From Rhizobiales bacterium UBA3584 (GTDB lineage: Bacteria > Pseudomonadota > Alphaproteobacteria > Rhizobiales > Devosiaceae), in contig DFMV01000041.1 in the NCBI GenBank assembly GCA_002375765.1, forward strand, positions 11,871 to 63,492: a DNA stretch of 51,622 nucleotides, written 5' to 3'. The notes below the pieces were generated by a model. It worked only from the letters and a program-made list of their open reading frames with translations, was not told the origin of the DNA and made no database searches. Position numbers and translations under genes: made by a program. Of this stretch, positions 34,639 to 43,328 are shown in pieces; the stretch's first letter is position 1, and each line of letters begins with the position of its first letter.

Positions 34639-35891
34639 CCCCGTTCACCGGCCGGCTCGCGCCGAAAGCGCACCGGCACCGACAGCGGACCGTATTCGGG
34701 CCATGTCGTCATGGGGGTCGGGCCAGCCAGTTCCCACCCCGATGTGCGCCTGACCAGTTCTTCGAGCGTGACCCTGAGCATCAGGCGCGCCAGGGGTGCG
34801 CCGGCGCATTGGTGCGGACCGAGCCCGAACGCGACATGCTGTTTGGCGTTCGTCCGGTCGAGCCGGAAACTGTCGGGATCCTCGAAAGCCTCCGGGTCGC
34901 GGTTGGCAGAGGTAAAGGCAAGCGCGATCGGCTCGTCCTTTGCAATCGTGCGGCCGCCGATTTCCACGTCGGCCTTTGCGGTGCGGGCAAAGCCGCGATA
35001 GGGCGTATAGAGCCGCAGCAACTCCTCGAGAGCCGCAGGCACAAGCGATGGATCGTTCTTGAGCAGCGCGAAGTGATCGGGGTTCCGGGCCAGATGGACC
35101 GCCATCGAGCCAGTGAATGTCGTTGGCGCGATAATGCCCACCACGAGCAATTGCCGGATCGTTCCCAGGATCATGTCCTCGGGCAGCGCCTTTCCATCCT
35201 CGTCCCGTGCCGCCAGCAGCGCGCTTGTGGGGTCGGACGCAGGATCGAGGGGCGCGGCCTTGCGCTCGGCGATGATGTCGCGGGCCACGTCATAGAGAAA
35301 TAGGCTCGTTTCCTCGAGCTTGGCGGTGTCTCTCACCTGCAGCGCCCGATTGAAATCGGCCCCGATATTGCGGATTTTTTCAGCCTGCCGGGGCGGAATA
35401 TGAAAGAATTCGGCCAGGACGAAAATCGGTAGCCGGTAGGAAAAGTCCACGCAGATATCGGCCTCGCCACGCTCGACCAGCGGCGCGAGCAGATCGGAGA
35501 CGATGGTGCGAACCACCGGCTCCCAGGCCGCCATCCGGTCGGCGCTGAACAGCGGCGAAATGGCTCTGCGATATGGGGTGTGCTCGGGCGGGTCGAGATG
35601 CAGGGGCGGCCGCCGCCCGGAGGTGGCGACCCGAGGGACGACATTCTGCTTTGCCGTCGAAAAGGTCTGAGAATCGGCAAGGACGCGGACGACGTCGGCA
35701 TAGCGGGTCACGACCCAGAAGCCTTCGAAATCAGCGCTGTGGGCCACGGGGCAGCGGCCCCGCAGATCCTTGAACAGTGCATGGGCGTCGTCAAACCCCT
35801 CGACCGTATCGGCCTGGAATTCATGAAGGGTGTTTTCCGGCGGAACGAAGCTTTTGGCTTGCGGGCGGGACGATGTCGACATCACTACCAT
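34635..35891 (-). CDS. Cytochrome P450, bacterial soluble type
   Basis: Monooxygenase-type heme protein of 415-418 residues (ATG at 35891 or 35882). Landmarks: PPLHLDPPEHTPYRRAISPLF (C-helix), the E-x-x-R motif in ALEELLRLYTPYRGFAR, and the heme loop HVAFGLGPHQCAGAPLARL with the cysteine ligand. The I-helix is unusual: LLVVGIIAPTTFTG where most P450s have A-G-x-E/D-T-T, so the acidic residue of the acid-alcohol pair is a proline. That may mean atypical oxygen activation or a substrate-assisted mechanism. No ferredoxin or reductase gene is adjacent. Operator-like motifs for the GntR protein lie about 76 bases upstream of the first start. Confidence 0.93.
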   Translation of the reverse strand: MVVMSTSSRPQAKSFVPPENTLHEFQADTVEGFDDAHALFKDLRGRCPVAHSADFEGFWVVTRYADVVRVLADSQTFSTAKQNVVPRVATSGRRPPLHLDPPEHTPYRRAISPLFSADRMAAWEPVVRTIVSDLLAPLVERGEADICVDFSYRLPIFVLAEFFHIPPRQAEKIRNIGADFNRALQVRDTAKLEETSLFLYDVARDIIAERKAAPLDPASDPTSALLAARDEDGKALPEDMILGTIRQLLVVGIIAPTTFTGSMAVHLARNPDHFALLKNDPSLVPAALEELLRLYTPYRGFARTAKADVEIGGRTIAKDEPIALAFTSANRDPEAFEDPDSFRLDRTNAKQHVAFGLGPHQCAGAPLARLMLRVTLEELVRRTSGWELAGPTPMTTWPEYGPLSVPVRFRREPAGERG

Positions 35892-35966
35892 ACGCCGCGC
35901 GCCGGTGAGTCGCGCAGCCCTTCAGGGTTCAAACGAGCAGGATCGGAAAGGCGTTACCTCTCCGCA

Positions 35967-35997
35967 ATATTGTCGACAATAACGTCGACTATATTTT
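35967..35997. promoter_or_regulatory. Candidate double GntR operator upstream of the P450 gene
   Basis: ATTGTCGACAAT (35969-35980) is a perfect 12-base palindrome and is followed at once by CGTCGACTATATT (35983-35995), nearly identical to the motif at 33878-33895. The pair lies between the DUF885 stop and the P450 start, both on the minus strand, so it would act on the P450 promoter. Confidence 0.62.
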
Positions 35998-36025
35998 GGT
36001 CAAGCCCGTTTTTCGCCTCTGGAGG

Positions 36026-37189
36026 TTACCGCCAGTACCTGGCCAGCGTGGTGGGGGTATGCATCGTGCCGTAGAGATAGTGCCAGAATCTCTTGCGCTC
36101 TGCGGGCGGCACCTGCTTCCAGACCGCGTCCACGGCGGCGTCGCCGCACCAATAGGCATAGACGAACGGCGCCCTGAGATCGTGATGGAGGAAAGCCAGC
36201 CGTCCCCTGACCGTCTCGGTGGTCTGGTAGCCCTGAGCGGCGATAATGGGCACGATCTCCTCGATGGTCTTTTTCTCCTCATGCATCATCCAGGCCGCGT
36301 TGCAGCGCAATGCGCTGCGCAGGCGCTGCAATGCGACGGCGACCTGATCGCCGGGTGTATCGAGCCAGTCGAGAAAGGCCATGCCGTTGTCGGCGATACC
36401 CTCAAACAGCGTGCTGGACGCCGAACTGGTAACCACCTGCGCGCCGTCGAGCGGCATGGTGCCGTCCGCGACGTAACGCTCGCGGAGCCCCAGATGCACC
36501 AGATGGCCCGGAAATGCCTCATGGGTGGCAAGGTGCTTGAGCGCGTAAACTGTATAGGGGAAATCGAGGTTGAGCAGGACCTTGCGCCGCGGATAGTCGC
36601 AATAGGCGGCAAAGGGCTTTTGCGTGACGCCGACCGGCTCCATCCACTCTGAAGAAAAATCATACATCACCGCCGCGACCCGCTGGCGCGACTGCCAGAG
36701 CAGATCCTCGAGCGTCGGGATGACCGCGTCACGCGGCACGATCGTGTCGGCCTCCCAGCGCGCCAGGTCTGCCGCCAGATCGCCGTCGCGATAGCCCATC
36801 TCGTCGAGCCCGGCCCGGATCGTTGCGCGGTAGGTGCCGAGAACATCGTCACCGATCACCGTCGTATCGACACGGATCTGGCGCCTGAGCCGTTCGGCAA
36901 AACCGATCGGCTTGCCCTCGAATGTGTCCATGAGAGCCTCGAGAGAATCGATCATCTCGAAAAGATAATCGCGGCGCAACTCCGATTCGGCGTCTCTTTC
37001 GAGCCTCTCGGCCAGCTTTGCCAGGGCCTCGCGCGCCTGGGAATACCTGCCGAAAATCCGCGCCTCGACGGGGGCCACCGCAACCGGGATCAGGCCCTCG
37101 GCGTCAAGAAAGCCCTCGCCCTCCTGTTCCAACCTGTAGAGCAGGTCGATCCCGGCGGTGATTTCGGCGAGTTCCTGTCCCGGCTTCAT
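36026..37189 (-). CDS. DUF885-family metallopeptidase-like protein (HEAFPGH)
   Basis: Protein of 387 residues from ATG at 37189 (an in-frame ATG at 37222 would add 11 residues; GTTGAGG just before 37189 and TTGGAG slightly further favour the shorter form). The DUF885 hallmark HEAFPGH lies at residues 223-229, an HExxxGH-type zinc site, with a second ligand block TLFEGIADNG about 40 residues later. The family is of unknown natural function and related to zinc carboxypeptidases. No signal peptide, so it is probably cytoplasmic. The full DUF885 domain is often longer (about 550 residues); this is a short version. It lies 18 bases after... the aldo-keto reductase gene on the same strand (50 bases from 37240). 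Confidence 0.82.
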   Translation of the reverse strand: MKPGQELAEITAGIDLLYRLEQEGEGFLDAEGLIPVAVAPVEARIFGRYSQAREALAKLAERLERDAESELRRDYLFEMIDSLEALMDTFEGKPIGFAERLRRQIRVDTTVIGDDVLGTYRATIRAGLDEMGYRDGDLAADLARWEADTIVPRDAVIPTLEDLLWQSRQRVAAVMYDFSSEWMEPVGVTQKPFAAYCDYPRRKVLLNLDFPYTVYALKHLATHEAFPGHLVHLGLRERYVADGTMPLDGAQVVTSSASSTLFEGIADNGMAFLDWLDTPGDQVAVALQRLRSALRCNAAWMMHEEKKTIEEIVPIIAAQGYQTTETVRGRLAFLHHDLRAPFVYAYWCGDAAVDAVWKQVPPAERKRFWHYLYGTMHTPTTLARYWR

Positions 37190-37239
37190 CCTCAACTCCA
37201 ACTCATTGCTTTGGCATGGCATTGAACGACACGAGCGGT

Positions 37240-38211
37240 TCAGACGTGGCCGGCAACCGCCTTGGGCCGATAGGGCGCCTCCATCAGCGCCACGTCCTCG
37301 TCGGATAACTCAACCTCGAGCGCCGCGATCGCGTCATCGAACTGATGGAGCTTGGAAATGCCCACGATGGGCGCCGTAACGCCGGGGCGCGATGCGACCC
37401 AGGCATAGGCGATCTGAGCCATCGGACGGCCATGACGCTCGGCGACGGTGCGCACCGCGGCGATCACCGCTTCATCCTGGTCGCGGGTCGCATCATAGAG
37501 CGCGTTGGCGGTCTTGTCGGTCTGCGAGCGGGTCGTGGCCTCGCCGCCGCGTCCGGCCAGCCGGCCACGGGCCAGCGGGCTCCAGGGGATCACACCGATC
37601 CCCTCGGAACGGCAGAGCGGCAGCATTTCGCGCTCTTCCTCGCGATACATCAGATTGTAGTGGTTCTGCATGGAGACAAACGGCGCCCAACCATTGGCCC
37701 GCTGGATGCCGATGGCCTTCATGAACTGCCAGGCGTGCATGGATGAGGCGCCGAGATAGCGCACCTTGCCGGCCCGAACGACGTCGTTGAGCGCATCGAG
37801 GGTCTCTTCGAGCGGGGTGTCATAGTCGAAACGATGGAGCTGGTAGAGATCGATGTAGTCGGTACCCAGACGCTTGAGGCTCGCGTCCACTGCGTCGAAT
37901 ACATGCTTGCGCGACAGGCCGCGATCATTGGGGTCATCGCTCATGGCATTGTAGAGCTTGGTGCCCAGGACCAGCTTGTGGCGCGGTACCGATTTGAGCG
38001 CCCCGGCCACCACGGTCTCGCTCGCGCCCAGTGAATAGACGTCGGCCAGATCGAAGAAATTGATGCCCAGATCGAGAGCCTTGTCGATAATGGGCCGAGA
38101 TTCCTCTGCCCCCAGCACCCAGGGTGCCCAGGTCGACGAGCCGAAGGTCATGCAGCCCAGAACGAGGCGCGACACTTTCAGGCCGGTTTTTCCAAGGTTG
38201 ATATAATCCAC
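37240..38211 (-). CDS. Aldo/keto reductase
   Basis: NADPH-dependent oxidoreductase of 323 residues. It starts with GTG at 38211, 8 bases after AAAGGG. The catalytic tetrad is visible: D in INFFDLADVYSLGASE, Y in the same block, K in LVLGTKLYNAM and H in DLYQLHRFDYDTPLEET. Cofactor-binding parts are GVIPWSPLARGRLAGR and the C-terminal VGISKLHQFDDAIAAL. Related to the YajO/YccK-type group acting on small aldehydes or ketones; substrate unknown. It may form one transcription unit with the downstream DUF885 and P450 genes, although the P450 has its own operator-like sites. Confidence 0.93.
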   Translation of the reverse strand: MDYINLGKTGLKVSRLVLGCMTFGSSTWAPWVLGAEESRPIIDKALDLGINFFDLADVYSLGASETVVAGALKSVPRHKLVLGTKLYNAMSDDPNDRGLSRKHVFDAVDASLKRLGTDYIDLYQLHRFDYDTPLEETLDALNDVVRAGKVRYLGASSMHAWQFMKAIGIQRANGWAPFVSMQNHYNLMYREEEREMLPLCRSEGIGVIPWSPLARGRLAGRGGEATTRSQTDKTANALYDATRDQDEAVIAAVRTVAERHGRPMAQIAYAWVASRPGVTAPIVGISKLHQFDDAIAALEVELSDEDVALMEAPYRPKAVAGHV

Positions 38212-38433
38212 TAGTACACCCTTTCATCACGAAATCAGACCGCAAGATTCGTCGCCGATCGCCCCTATCGCGCGGAAAAACCGCAGCTACGAGCGGCGAC
38301 ATCCTGATGTGCGCCACATAAATGCACAAATAAATGGCGTATGCAATTTGTGTACAAAAATTTCTCACCCCCTCTTGCGCCCGGGAAAATCTCGTGCAAC
38401 CGTTCAGGTGTACTGAATGGATAGCACACTTAA
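38212..38433. promoter_or_regulatory. Divergent promoter region with GntR-type dyads
   Basis: The 222-base gap between the aldo-keto reductase and the regulator is AT-rich in its right half. TTTGTGTACAAA (38347-38358) is a TTTGT-GT-ACAAA dyad, the classic GntR style. TTCAGGTGTACTGAA (38403-38417) is a second dyad with 5-base arms just before the regulator start. The core GGTGTACT also appears on the minus strand at the aldo-keto reductase start (around 38211-38220). Autoregulation by the downstream regulator is a natural reading. Confidence 0.5.
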
Positions 38434-39468
38434 ATGTTCACGCTAGACGCATCCAGCATCGACAAGTCGCTCCCCGTTCCCGTGGGAACGCAATTGCACG
38501 GTCTGCTCGCCTACATGCTCAGTTTCGGCGACATTCCCGATGGAGCAAAGCTCCCCTCGGTGCGCGTGCTCGCCGCCGATATCGGCATCGCGCCGATGAC
38601 CGTGGCACAGGTTTACAAGCAACTCCGCGACGAAGGCCTGGTGGAGATGCGTCATGGGCTGGGCGCCTTTGCCATTCAGGACCCAAAGATACGGGTCCCC
38701 GGCGCCAACCCTCTCGACGCGCTGCGTGCCGATATCGGCGCGCTGATCGAGAAGGCCGACAATCTGGGCATTTCGACGCTATCGCTGATCTCGATGATCA
38801 ATGCTCAATCCCAATTGCCCCGCAATGGTGATGGGCTCAGCATCGTCTTTGTGTGCATATTCGAGGGGCCGGGGCGCGATTATGTGGAACAGATTCGCCC
38901 TGCTCTGGTCCCCGAGGACAAGGTGCGTCTGATCACGCTCGACAGCCTGTCGGGCTCGGACACCCTGCGCGAGGCGTGCCGCAAGGCCGATCTGGTTCTG
39001 ACCTTTGTCAATCGCGAGGCCGAAGTGCGCTCGCATGTGGACAGCGACAACATCCTCGGTCTTCGCTTCATCCCCTCCGAGCAGACACGCCAGAACCTGG
39101 CACGGCTCGACCCGCGCGCCAGGGTCGCCGCCATCACCCATTTCAAGGAATACATCGCCATCATGCGCCCCAGCGTGCGTGAGTTCGCGCCCCACGTCTC
39201 CGACATAAAGGTGACCTGGTCGTCGGCGCCCGACCTCGAGGAAACGCTGGCCCAGTGCAACGCGGTGATCTTTGCTTCGGGCGCCGATCACGTCGCCGAA
39301 CACGTGCCCGATGGCATCCCCTGTTTTGAATATCGCCACGCGCCCGATCCCGGCGCAGTCGAAAACGTTCTCACGCCGCATCTCGCCGACCTCAGGCGAC
39401 AAAAGATGCGGCGTCTCCAATCAAGCCACCCATCCCAGAAGGTGGCGGGAAGACCCAAGGGAAACTGA
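38434..39468 (+). CDS. GntR-like transcriptional regulator with unusual C-terminal domain
   Basis: Protein of 344 residues. The N-terminal winged helix (residues about 15-80) is GntR-like: GTQLHGLLAYMLSFGDIPDGAKLPSVRVLAADIGIAPMTVAQVYKQLRDEGLVEMRHGLGAFA, recognisable in parts by LPSVRVLAADIG and TVAQVYKQLRDEGL. A helical linker follows, then about 220 residues with alternating strands and helices (IVFVCIFEG, VRLITLDSL, DLVLTFVN, RVAAITHF, AVIFASGAD) like a periplasmic-binding-protein or receiver-like fold, not FCD or UTRA. No Shine-Dalgarno is seen at the ATG. It lies 40 bases before the second binding-protein gene, so it probably senses that transporter's substrate. Confidence 0.82.
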   Translation: MFTLDASSIDKSLPVPVGTQLHGLLAYMLSFGDIPDGAKLPSVRVLAADIGIAPMTVAQVYKQLRDEGLVEMRHGLGAFAIQDPKIRVPGANPLDALRADIGALIEKADNLGISTLSLISMINAQSQLPRNGDGLSIVFVCIFEGPGRDYVEQIRPALVPEDKVRLITLDSLSGSDTLREACRKADLVLTFVNREAEVRSHVDSDNILGLRFIPSEQTRQNLARLDPRARVAAITHFKEYIAIMRPSVREFAPHVSDIKVTWSSAPDLEETLAQCNAVIFASGADHVAEHVPDGIPCFEYRHAPDPGAVENVLTPHLADLRRQKMRRLQSSHPSQKVAGRPKGN

Positions 39469-39508
39469 ATTTCATCCGTCACGGCTGATTTTATCAAAGG
39501 GAACAATC

Positions 39509-41047
39509 ATGAAGGCATTTCTCCTTTCCACCACAGCGGTCATTGCCGTCACGCTGGCTCCGGCCACGACGCTCGTTGCGCAGGAAACCGATACGATCGT
39601 CATCGGCACCGACGTGGACGCCGGAACGCTCGATCCGCGGCTGACCCGCGACACGACGGCCGCGCGCACCGCGAACCTGATCTATTCGGGCCTTGTCGAA
39701 ATCGCCCCCAATCTCGAAGCGGTGCCCGAGCTTGCCGAGAGCTGGGAAAGCCCCGACCCGCAGACCATCATCTTCACGCTACGGCCCGACCTGACCTTTT
39801 CGGACGGCAGCCCGCTGACCGCCGAAGACGTGGTGTTCACCTACCAAACCATCCTCGACCCAGACTTCAACGCGCCCCAGCGCGCGCTCTATACGCCCAT
39901 CGAATCCATCGAGGCGTTTGATGAGCGCACGGTTCAATTCAACCTTTCCGCCCCCTATGCGCCGCTGCTCTCCTATCTGGACATGGGCATCGTCTCCAAG
40001 GCGGCCGTCGAAGGGGGCACCGACATCGCGCTCGACCCCGTCGGCGCCGGCCCCATGAAGCTTGTTGCCTGGAACAGCGGCAGCGACATCGAACTCCAAG
40101 CCAACGAAAGCTATTGGGGCACAACTCCGGAAATCGAAAACGTCACACTCCAGATCATCGGCGACAACTCGGCCCGCGCCCAGGCATTCGAGGCTGGCGA
40201 TCTCGACGTGATCCAATCCCCCCTGTCCCCGCAGGACATCGAGCGGCTGGCCGGTGACGATCGTTTCGGCAACGCCATCATGGCGGGCCTTGGGGTGACC
40301 TATCTCAACTTCAACGTCTCCGATCCGCTGCTGTCGAACCCGCAAATGCGGCAGGCTTTCGCCATGCTGGTCAATCAGGACACCATCGTGAACCAGATCT
40401 ACCAGGGCGTGGACGAAATTGCCCATTCGGTGCTGCTGCCCACCTCATGGGCGTTCGACGAGTCGATCTCCCAGCCCGTTTTCGATCCGGCGGGCGCTGT
40501 CGAAAAATTCGCCGAGCTGGGCTGGACCGACACCAATGGCGACGGCATTCTCGACAAGGATGGCGAGCCGCTCACCGTGGTGCTCTCGACCCACAGCGAA
40601 GACCCCAACCGGGTGCAGTCGGTGGAATATCTGCAGGCGGTCTTCCAGTCTGCAGGCGTCGATGCGGAAATCCAGATCAGCGACTGGCCAAGCTTTTCGA
40701 CCAATTACGTGCAGCAGGGCCAGCACCAGATCGCCCTGCTCGGCTGGCTGAACATCGTCGATCCCGACCGGTTGCTCTATGCGCAGCTCACCACCGGCGG
40801 CTCGACAAACTGGGGCGGCTATTCCAACCCGGACGTCGATGCGCTGCTTGAGGAAGGCCGCTCGAGCCTCGATCAGGCCGAACGCGCCTCGGCCTATCAG
40901 GGGGCTGCTGAGATTCTCGCCGAGGAGCTGCCCTACTACATCATTTCGGCCCAGGGCTATCAGCTGTTTTTCGCGAACGACCTTCCGGTCGAAGTCGAGG
41001 CCAATCCGCGCGGCACGCTGCGCGGCCTGATCGGGCTGTCCGACTAA
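39509..41047 (+). CDS. Second ABC solute-binding protein (DppA family, SBP_bac_5)
   Basis: Periplasmic binding protein of 512 residues; ATG at 39509 follows AAAGGGAAC and gives a signal peptide of about 24 residues (cleavage near TTLVA-QE). Family phrases: VPELAESWESPDPQTIIFTL (in parts), FSDGSPLTAEDVVFTYQTIL, LDPVGAGPMKLVAWNSGSDI, FEAGDLDVIQSPL and MRQAFAMLVNQDTIVNQIYQG. Residues near 340 contain DTNGDGILDKDGE, a calcium-loop-like turn common in this family. It begins an operon with a creatinase-like protein, two permeases, a zinc deacylase and two ATPases. Confidence 0.95.
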   Translation: MKAFLLSTTAVIAVTLAPATTLVAQETDTIVIGTDVDAGTLDPRLTRDTTAARTANLIYSGLVEIAPNLEAVPELAESWESPDPQTIIFTLRPDLTFSDGSPLTAEDVVFTYQTILDPDFNAPQRALYTPIESIEAFDERTVQFNLSAPYAPLLSYLDMGIVSKAAVEGGTDIALDPVGAGPMKLVAWNSGSDIELQANESYWGTTPEIENVTLQIIGDNSARAQAFEAGDLDVIQSPLSPQDIERLAGDDRFGNAIMAGLGVTYLNFNVSDPLLSNPQMRQAFAMLVNQDTIVNQIYQGVDEIAHSVLLPTSWAFDESISQPVFDPAGAVEKFAELGWTDTNGDGILDKDGEPLTVVLSTHSEDPNRVQSVEYLQAVFQSAGVDAEIQISDWPSFSTNYVQQGQHQIALLGWLNIVDPDRLLYAQLTTGGSTNWGGYSNPDVDALLEEGRSSLDQAERASAYQGAAEILAEELPYYIISAQGYQLFFANDLPVEVEANPRGTLRGLIGLSD

Positions 41048-41055
41048 GCGCTATC

Positions 41056-41081
41056 GACCGGCGCGACCCATCGCGCCGGTC
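41056..41081 (+). promoter_or_regulatory. Perfect hairpin after the second dppA-like gene
   Basis: GACCGGCGCG (41056-41065) pairs exactly with CGCGCCGGTC (41072-41081) around a 6-base loop, beginning 8 bases after the binding-protein stop. CCGCTTTTCCC follows, so a short T-run makes partial termination possible. Third case of a hairpin at this position in the window. Confidence 0.68.
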
Positions 41082-41115
41082 CCGCTTTTCCCCTGCCAGA
41101 TATCCGGAGCCCGGA

Positions 41116-42291
41116 ATGACTTTCCATCAGGTGCTCGGCGCCGATTTCTATGCCAAGGTTCACGCCGACATCCGCAAGCGCATGGCCGCCGCGGGGATCG
41201 ACCTGCTGCTGCTCGATTCCAATGACGACGTCATTTATACGACGGGCTTTTCCCACTATACGACCGAGCGCCCCGTGGTCTTTGCGATCACCCAGGACGG
41301 CGCATGGCTCTTGATCCCCGAACTCGAACGGGCCCATGCCGCCCATCAGAACATTGCCGCCGAACCGATCGTCTATTTCGAGTTTCCCGGCATCGACAAG
41401 CCCTTTGACGTTCTGGGCCGCGCCTTTGCCGACATAAACGGCACCGTCGCCTACAGCCACGCGATTTCGCTGGCACGCGTGGGCCTGATCGAGGCGGCGT
41501 TTCCCAATGCCAGGGCCTTAAAGCCGACCGATCTCGTCGCGCAGATGCGGCTCATCAAATACCCCGAGGAGATCACCCTGCACCGCGAGGCGGCGCGCAT
41601 TTCCGACGAAATGGTCAAGGTCGGCGTCGATCTGATCGCCGATGCCATGGCGTCGGGGGATACCCTTCCAAGCGAAATCGAAATCGAGTCCTACGTCTCG
41701 CGCCACGCCATGAAGATCATGCATGAGGACCATGCCGATCTGATGCTGGTGCAAGGGCTGGCGAGCGGCCTTGTGTATTCGGGCCCGCGTTCGGCCTTTC
41801 CGCATGGCATGCCGACGGGCAATCCGGTCAAGCGCGGCGAGAGCATCATTTTGTCGCTTGGTTGCCGGGTCGGCGGGCGTGCCGCCGAAAGCGAGCGCAC
41901 CCTGTTCATCGGCGAGCCCACCAAGGAGCAGGAAGGCCATTACGCCGTGGCCTTCGAGGCCCAGCGCATAGCCACCGCGGCCCTCATCGCCGGGCACAGT
42001 TGTGCCTCGGCCGACAATCTGGCGCTCGCCTATATCCGCGACAGCGGCATGAGCGAATATCTCCTGCATCGGGTCGGGCACGGCATGGGCGTGATGTTTC
42101 ATGAGCCTCCCTGGGTGGAAGCGGGCGACGAGACCATTCTCGAGCCCGGCATGGTGACCTCGAGCGAACCGGCAATCTTTGTGCCCGGCTTTGCCGGCTA
42201 TCGCATTGCCGACACCGTGCTGATCACCGCCGACGGTCCCGACAGCATGACGAAATATCCCCGCGCCATCGATCAGGTGGTTATCGGCTAG
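41116..42291 (+). CDS. Creatinase/M24-like (pita-bread fold) hydrolase with altered metal ligands
   Basis: Protein of 391 residues with the two-domain layout of creatinase and Xaa-Pro aminopeptidases. The N-terminal domain includes LLLLDSNDDVIYTTGFSHYTTERP. In the C-terminal domain AFPHGMPTGNPVKRGESIIL carries the conserved H230, and HRVGHGMGVMFHEPPWVEAG and VTSSEPAIFVPG carry the later H and E. The two aspartates that bind metal in M24 peptidases are replaced: ILSLGC has S247 for the first, and RAAESERT has E258 for the second. Creatinase works without metal and is the closest functional model. In a peptide/amide transporter operon it may hydrolyse an amidino or amide compound; it may also be an ectoine-hydrolase-like (DoeA) relative. 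Confidence 0.85.
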   Translation: MTFHQVLGADFYAKVHADIRKRMAAAGIDLLLLDSNDDVIYTTGFSHYTTERPVVFAITQDGAWLLIPELERAHAAHQNIAAEPIVYFEFPGIDKPFDVLGRAFADINGTVAYSHAISLARVGLIEAAFPNARALKPTDLVAQMRLIKYPEEITLHREAARISDEMVKVGVDLIADAMASGDTLPSEIEIESYVSRHAMKIMHEDHADLMLVQGLASGLVYSGPRSAFPHGMPTGNPVKRGESIILSLGCRVGGRAAESERTLFIGEPTKEQEGHYAVAFEAQRIATAALIAGHSCASADNLALAYIRDSGMSEYLLHRVGHGMGVMFHEPPWVEAGDETILEPGMVTSSEPAIFVPGFAGYRIADTVLITADGPDSMTKYPRAIDQVVIG

Positions 42292-42342
42292 GCCCTTTGA
42301 GACAATGACCCTTTCCTCACGCACAGATTCAAGGTGGACGCC

Positions 42343-43323
42343 ATGCTAGCCTATGTTGCCCGCCGCCTCCTTCTGATGATCCCCATGGCGATCGGCATGG
42401 TGGTCATCACCTTCGGGCTTTTGCTGCTTATCCCCGGCGATCCTGCCGCGGTGCTGCTCGGGCAGGAAGCGTCGACCGAGGCCATCCAGAATCTGCGCAA
42501 CAGCCTGGGCCTCAACGATCCCTGGTACATAAGGCTCTGGGACTATTTCGCCGGGCTCATGCAGGGCGATATGGGCACCTCGATCTTCCAGAACCGCCCC
42601 GTGGCCTCGATCATCGCAACGCGTCTGGGCGCAACGCTCGAATTGGCCATCGTTTCCTTGCTGCTTGCCACGGCGATCGGGCTGACGCTCGGAGTGGTCG
42701 CGGCGATCCGGCAGGGCTCCTGGGTCGATACCGCCACCATGCTGTTTGCCCAGCTCGGAGTCTCCATGCCGGTCTATTGGCTGGGGCTACTGCTCATGCT
42801 GGCCTTTGCGGTCATGCTCGGCTGGCTGCCCGCGGTCGGGCGCGGCGTGCCGTTGCCCGAGGCGATCGGGGCTATGTTTGTGGGAAATTTCGCACCCATA
42901 TGGGATTCGCTCTCCCATCTCGCCCTGCCTGCCATTGCGCTGGCGGCCAATTCGGCGGCGGTCATTTCAAGGCTGGTGCGGGCATCCATGCTCGAAGTGC
43001 TGCGCGAGGATTTCGTGCGCACCGCCTATGCCAAGGGCCTGCGCCGCCCGCGCGTCGTCATCCGCCACGCGCTGCGCAACGCGCTCTTGCCGGTGCTTTC
43101 GATCATCGGATTGCGCTTTGGCGCCCTTCTGGGCGGGGCGGTTCTGACCGAATCCATCTTTGCCTGGCCCGGCCTTGGCCAGCTCACCATCTCGGCGATC
43201 TCCCAGCGCGACCTGCCGCTGATCCAGGGCATCGTTCTGACCTTCGCGATCATCTTTGCGCTGGTCAATCTGATCGTCGATCTCCTTTACGCCGCGGTCG
43301 ATCCGCGCATCAGGCTCGGATAG
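42343..43323 (+). CDS. ABC transporter permease (DppB type), second system
   Basis: Inner-membrane permease of 326 residues. I choose ATG at 42343 because AAGGTGG lies 6 bases upstream; a GTG at 42334 sits inside that ribosome site. Family phrases: MLAYVARRLLLMIPMAIGMV, LLLIPGDPAAVLLGQEAS, LGLNDPWYIRLWDYFAGLMQG, VYWLGLLLMLAFAVMLGWLP, the EAA loop EDFVRTAYAKGLRRPRVVIR and the end DLLYAAVDPRIRLG. Confidence 0.95.
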   Translation: MLAYVARRLLLMIPMAIGMVVITFGLLLLIPGDPAAVLLGQEASTEAIQNLRNSLGLNDPWYIRLWDYFAGLMQGDMGTSIFQNRPVASIIATRLGATLELAIVSLLLATAIGLTLGVVAAIRQGSWVDTATMLFAQLGVSMPVYWLGLLLMLAFAVMLGWLPAVGRGVPLPEAIGAMFVGNFAPIWDSLSHLALPAIALAANSAAVISRLVRASMLEVLREDFVRTAYAKGLRRPRVVIRHALRNALLPVLSIIGLRFGALLGGAVLTESIFAWPGLGQLTISAISQRDLPLIQGIVLTFAIIFALVNLIVDLLYAAVDPRIRLG

Positions 43324-43328
43324 AACCC

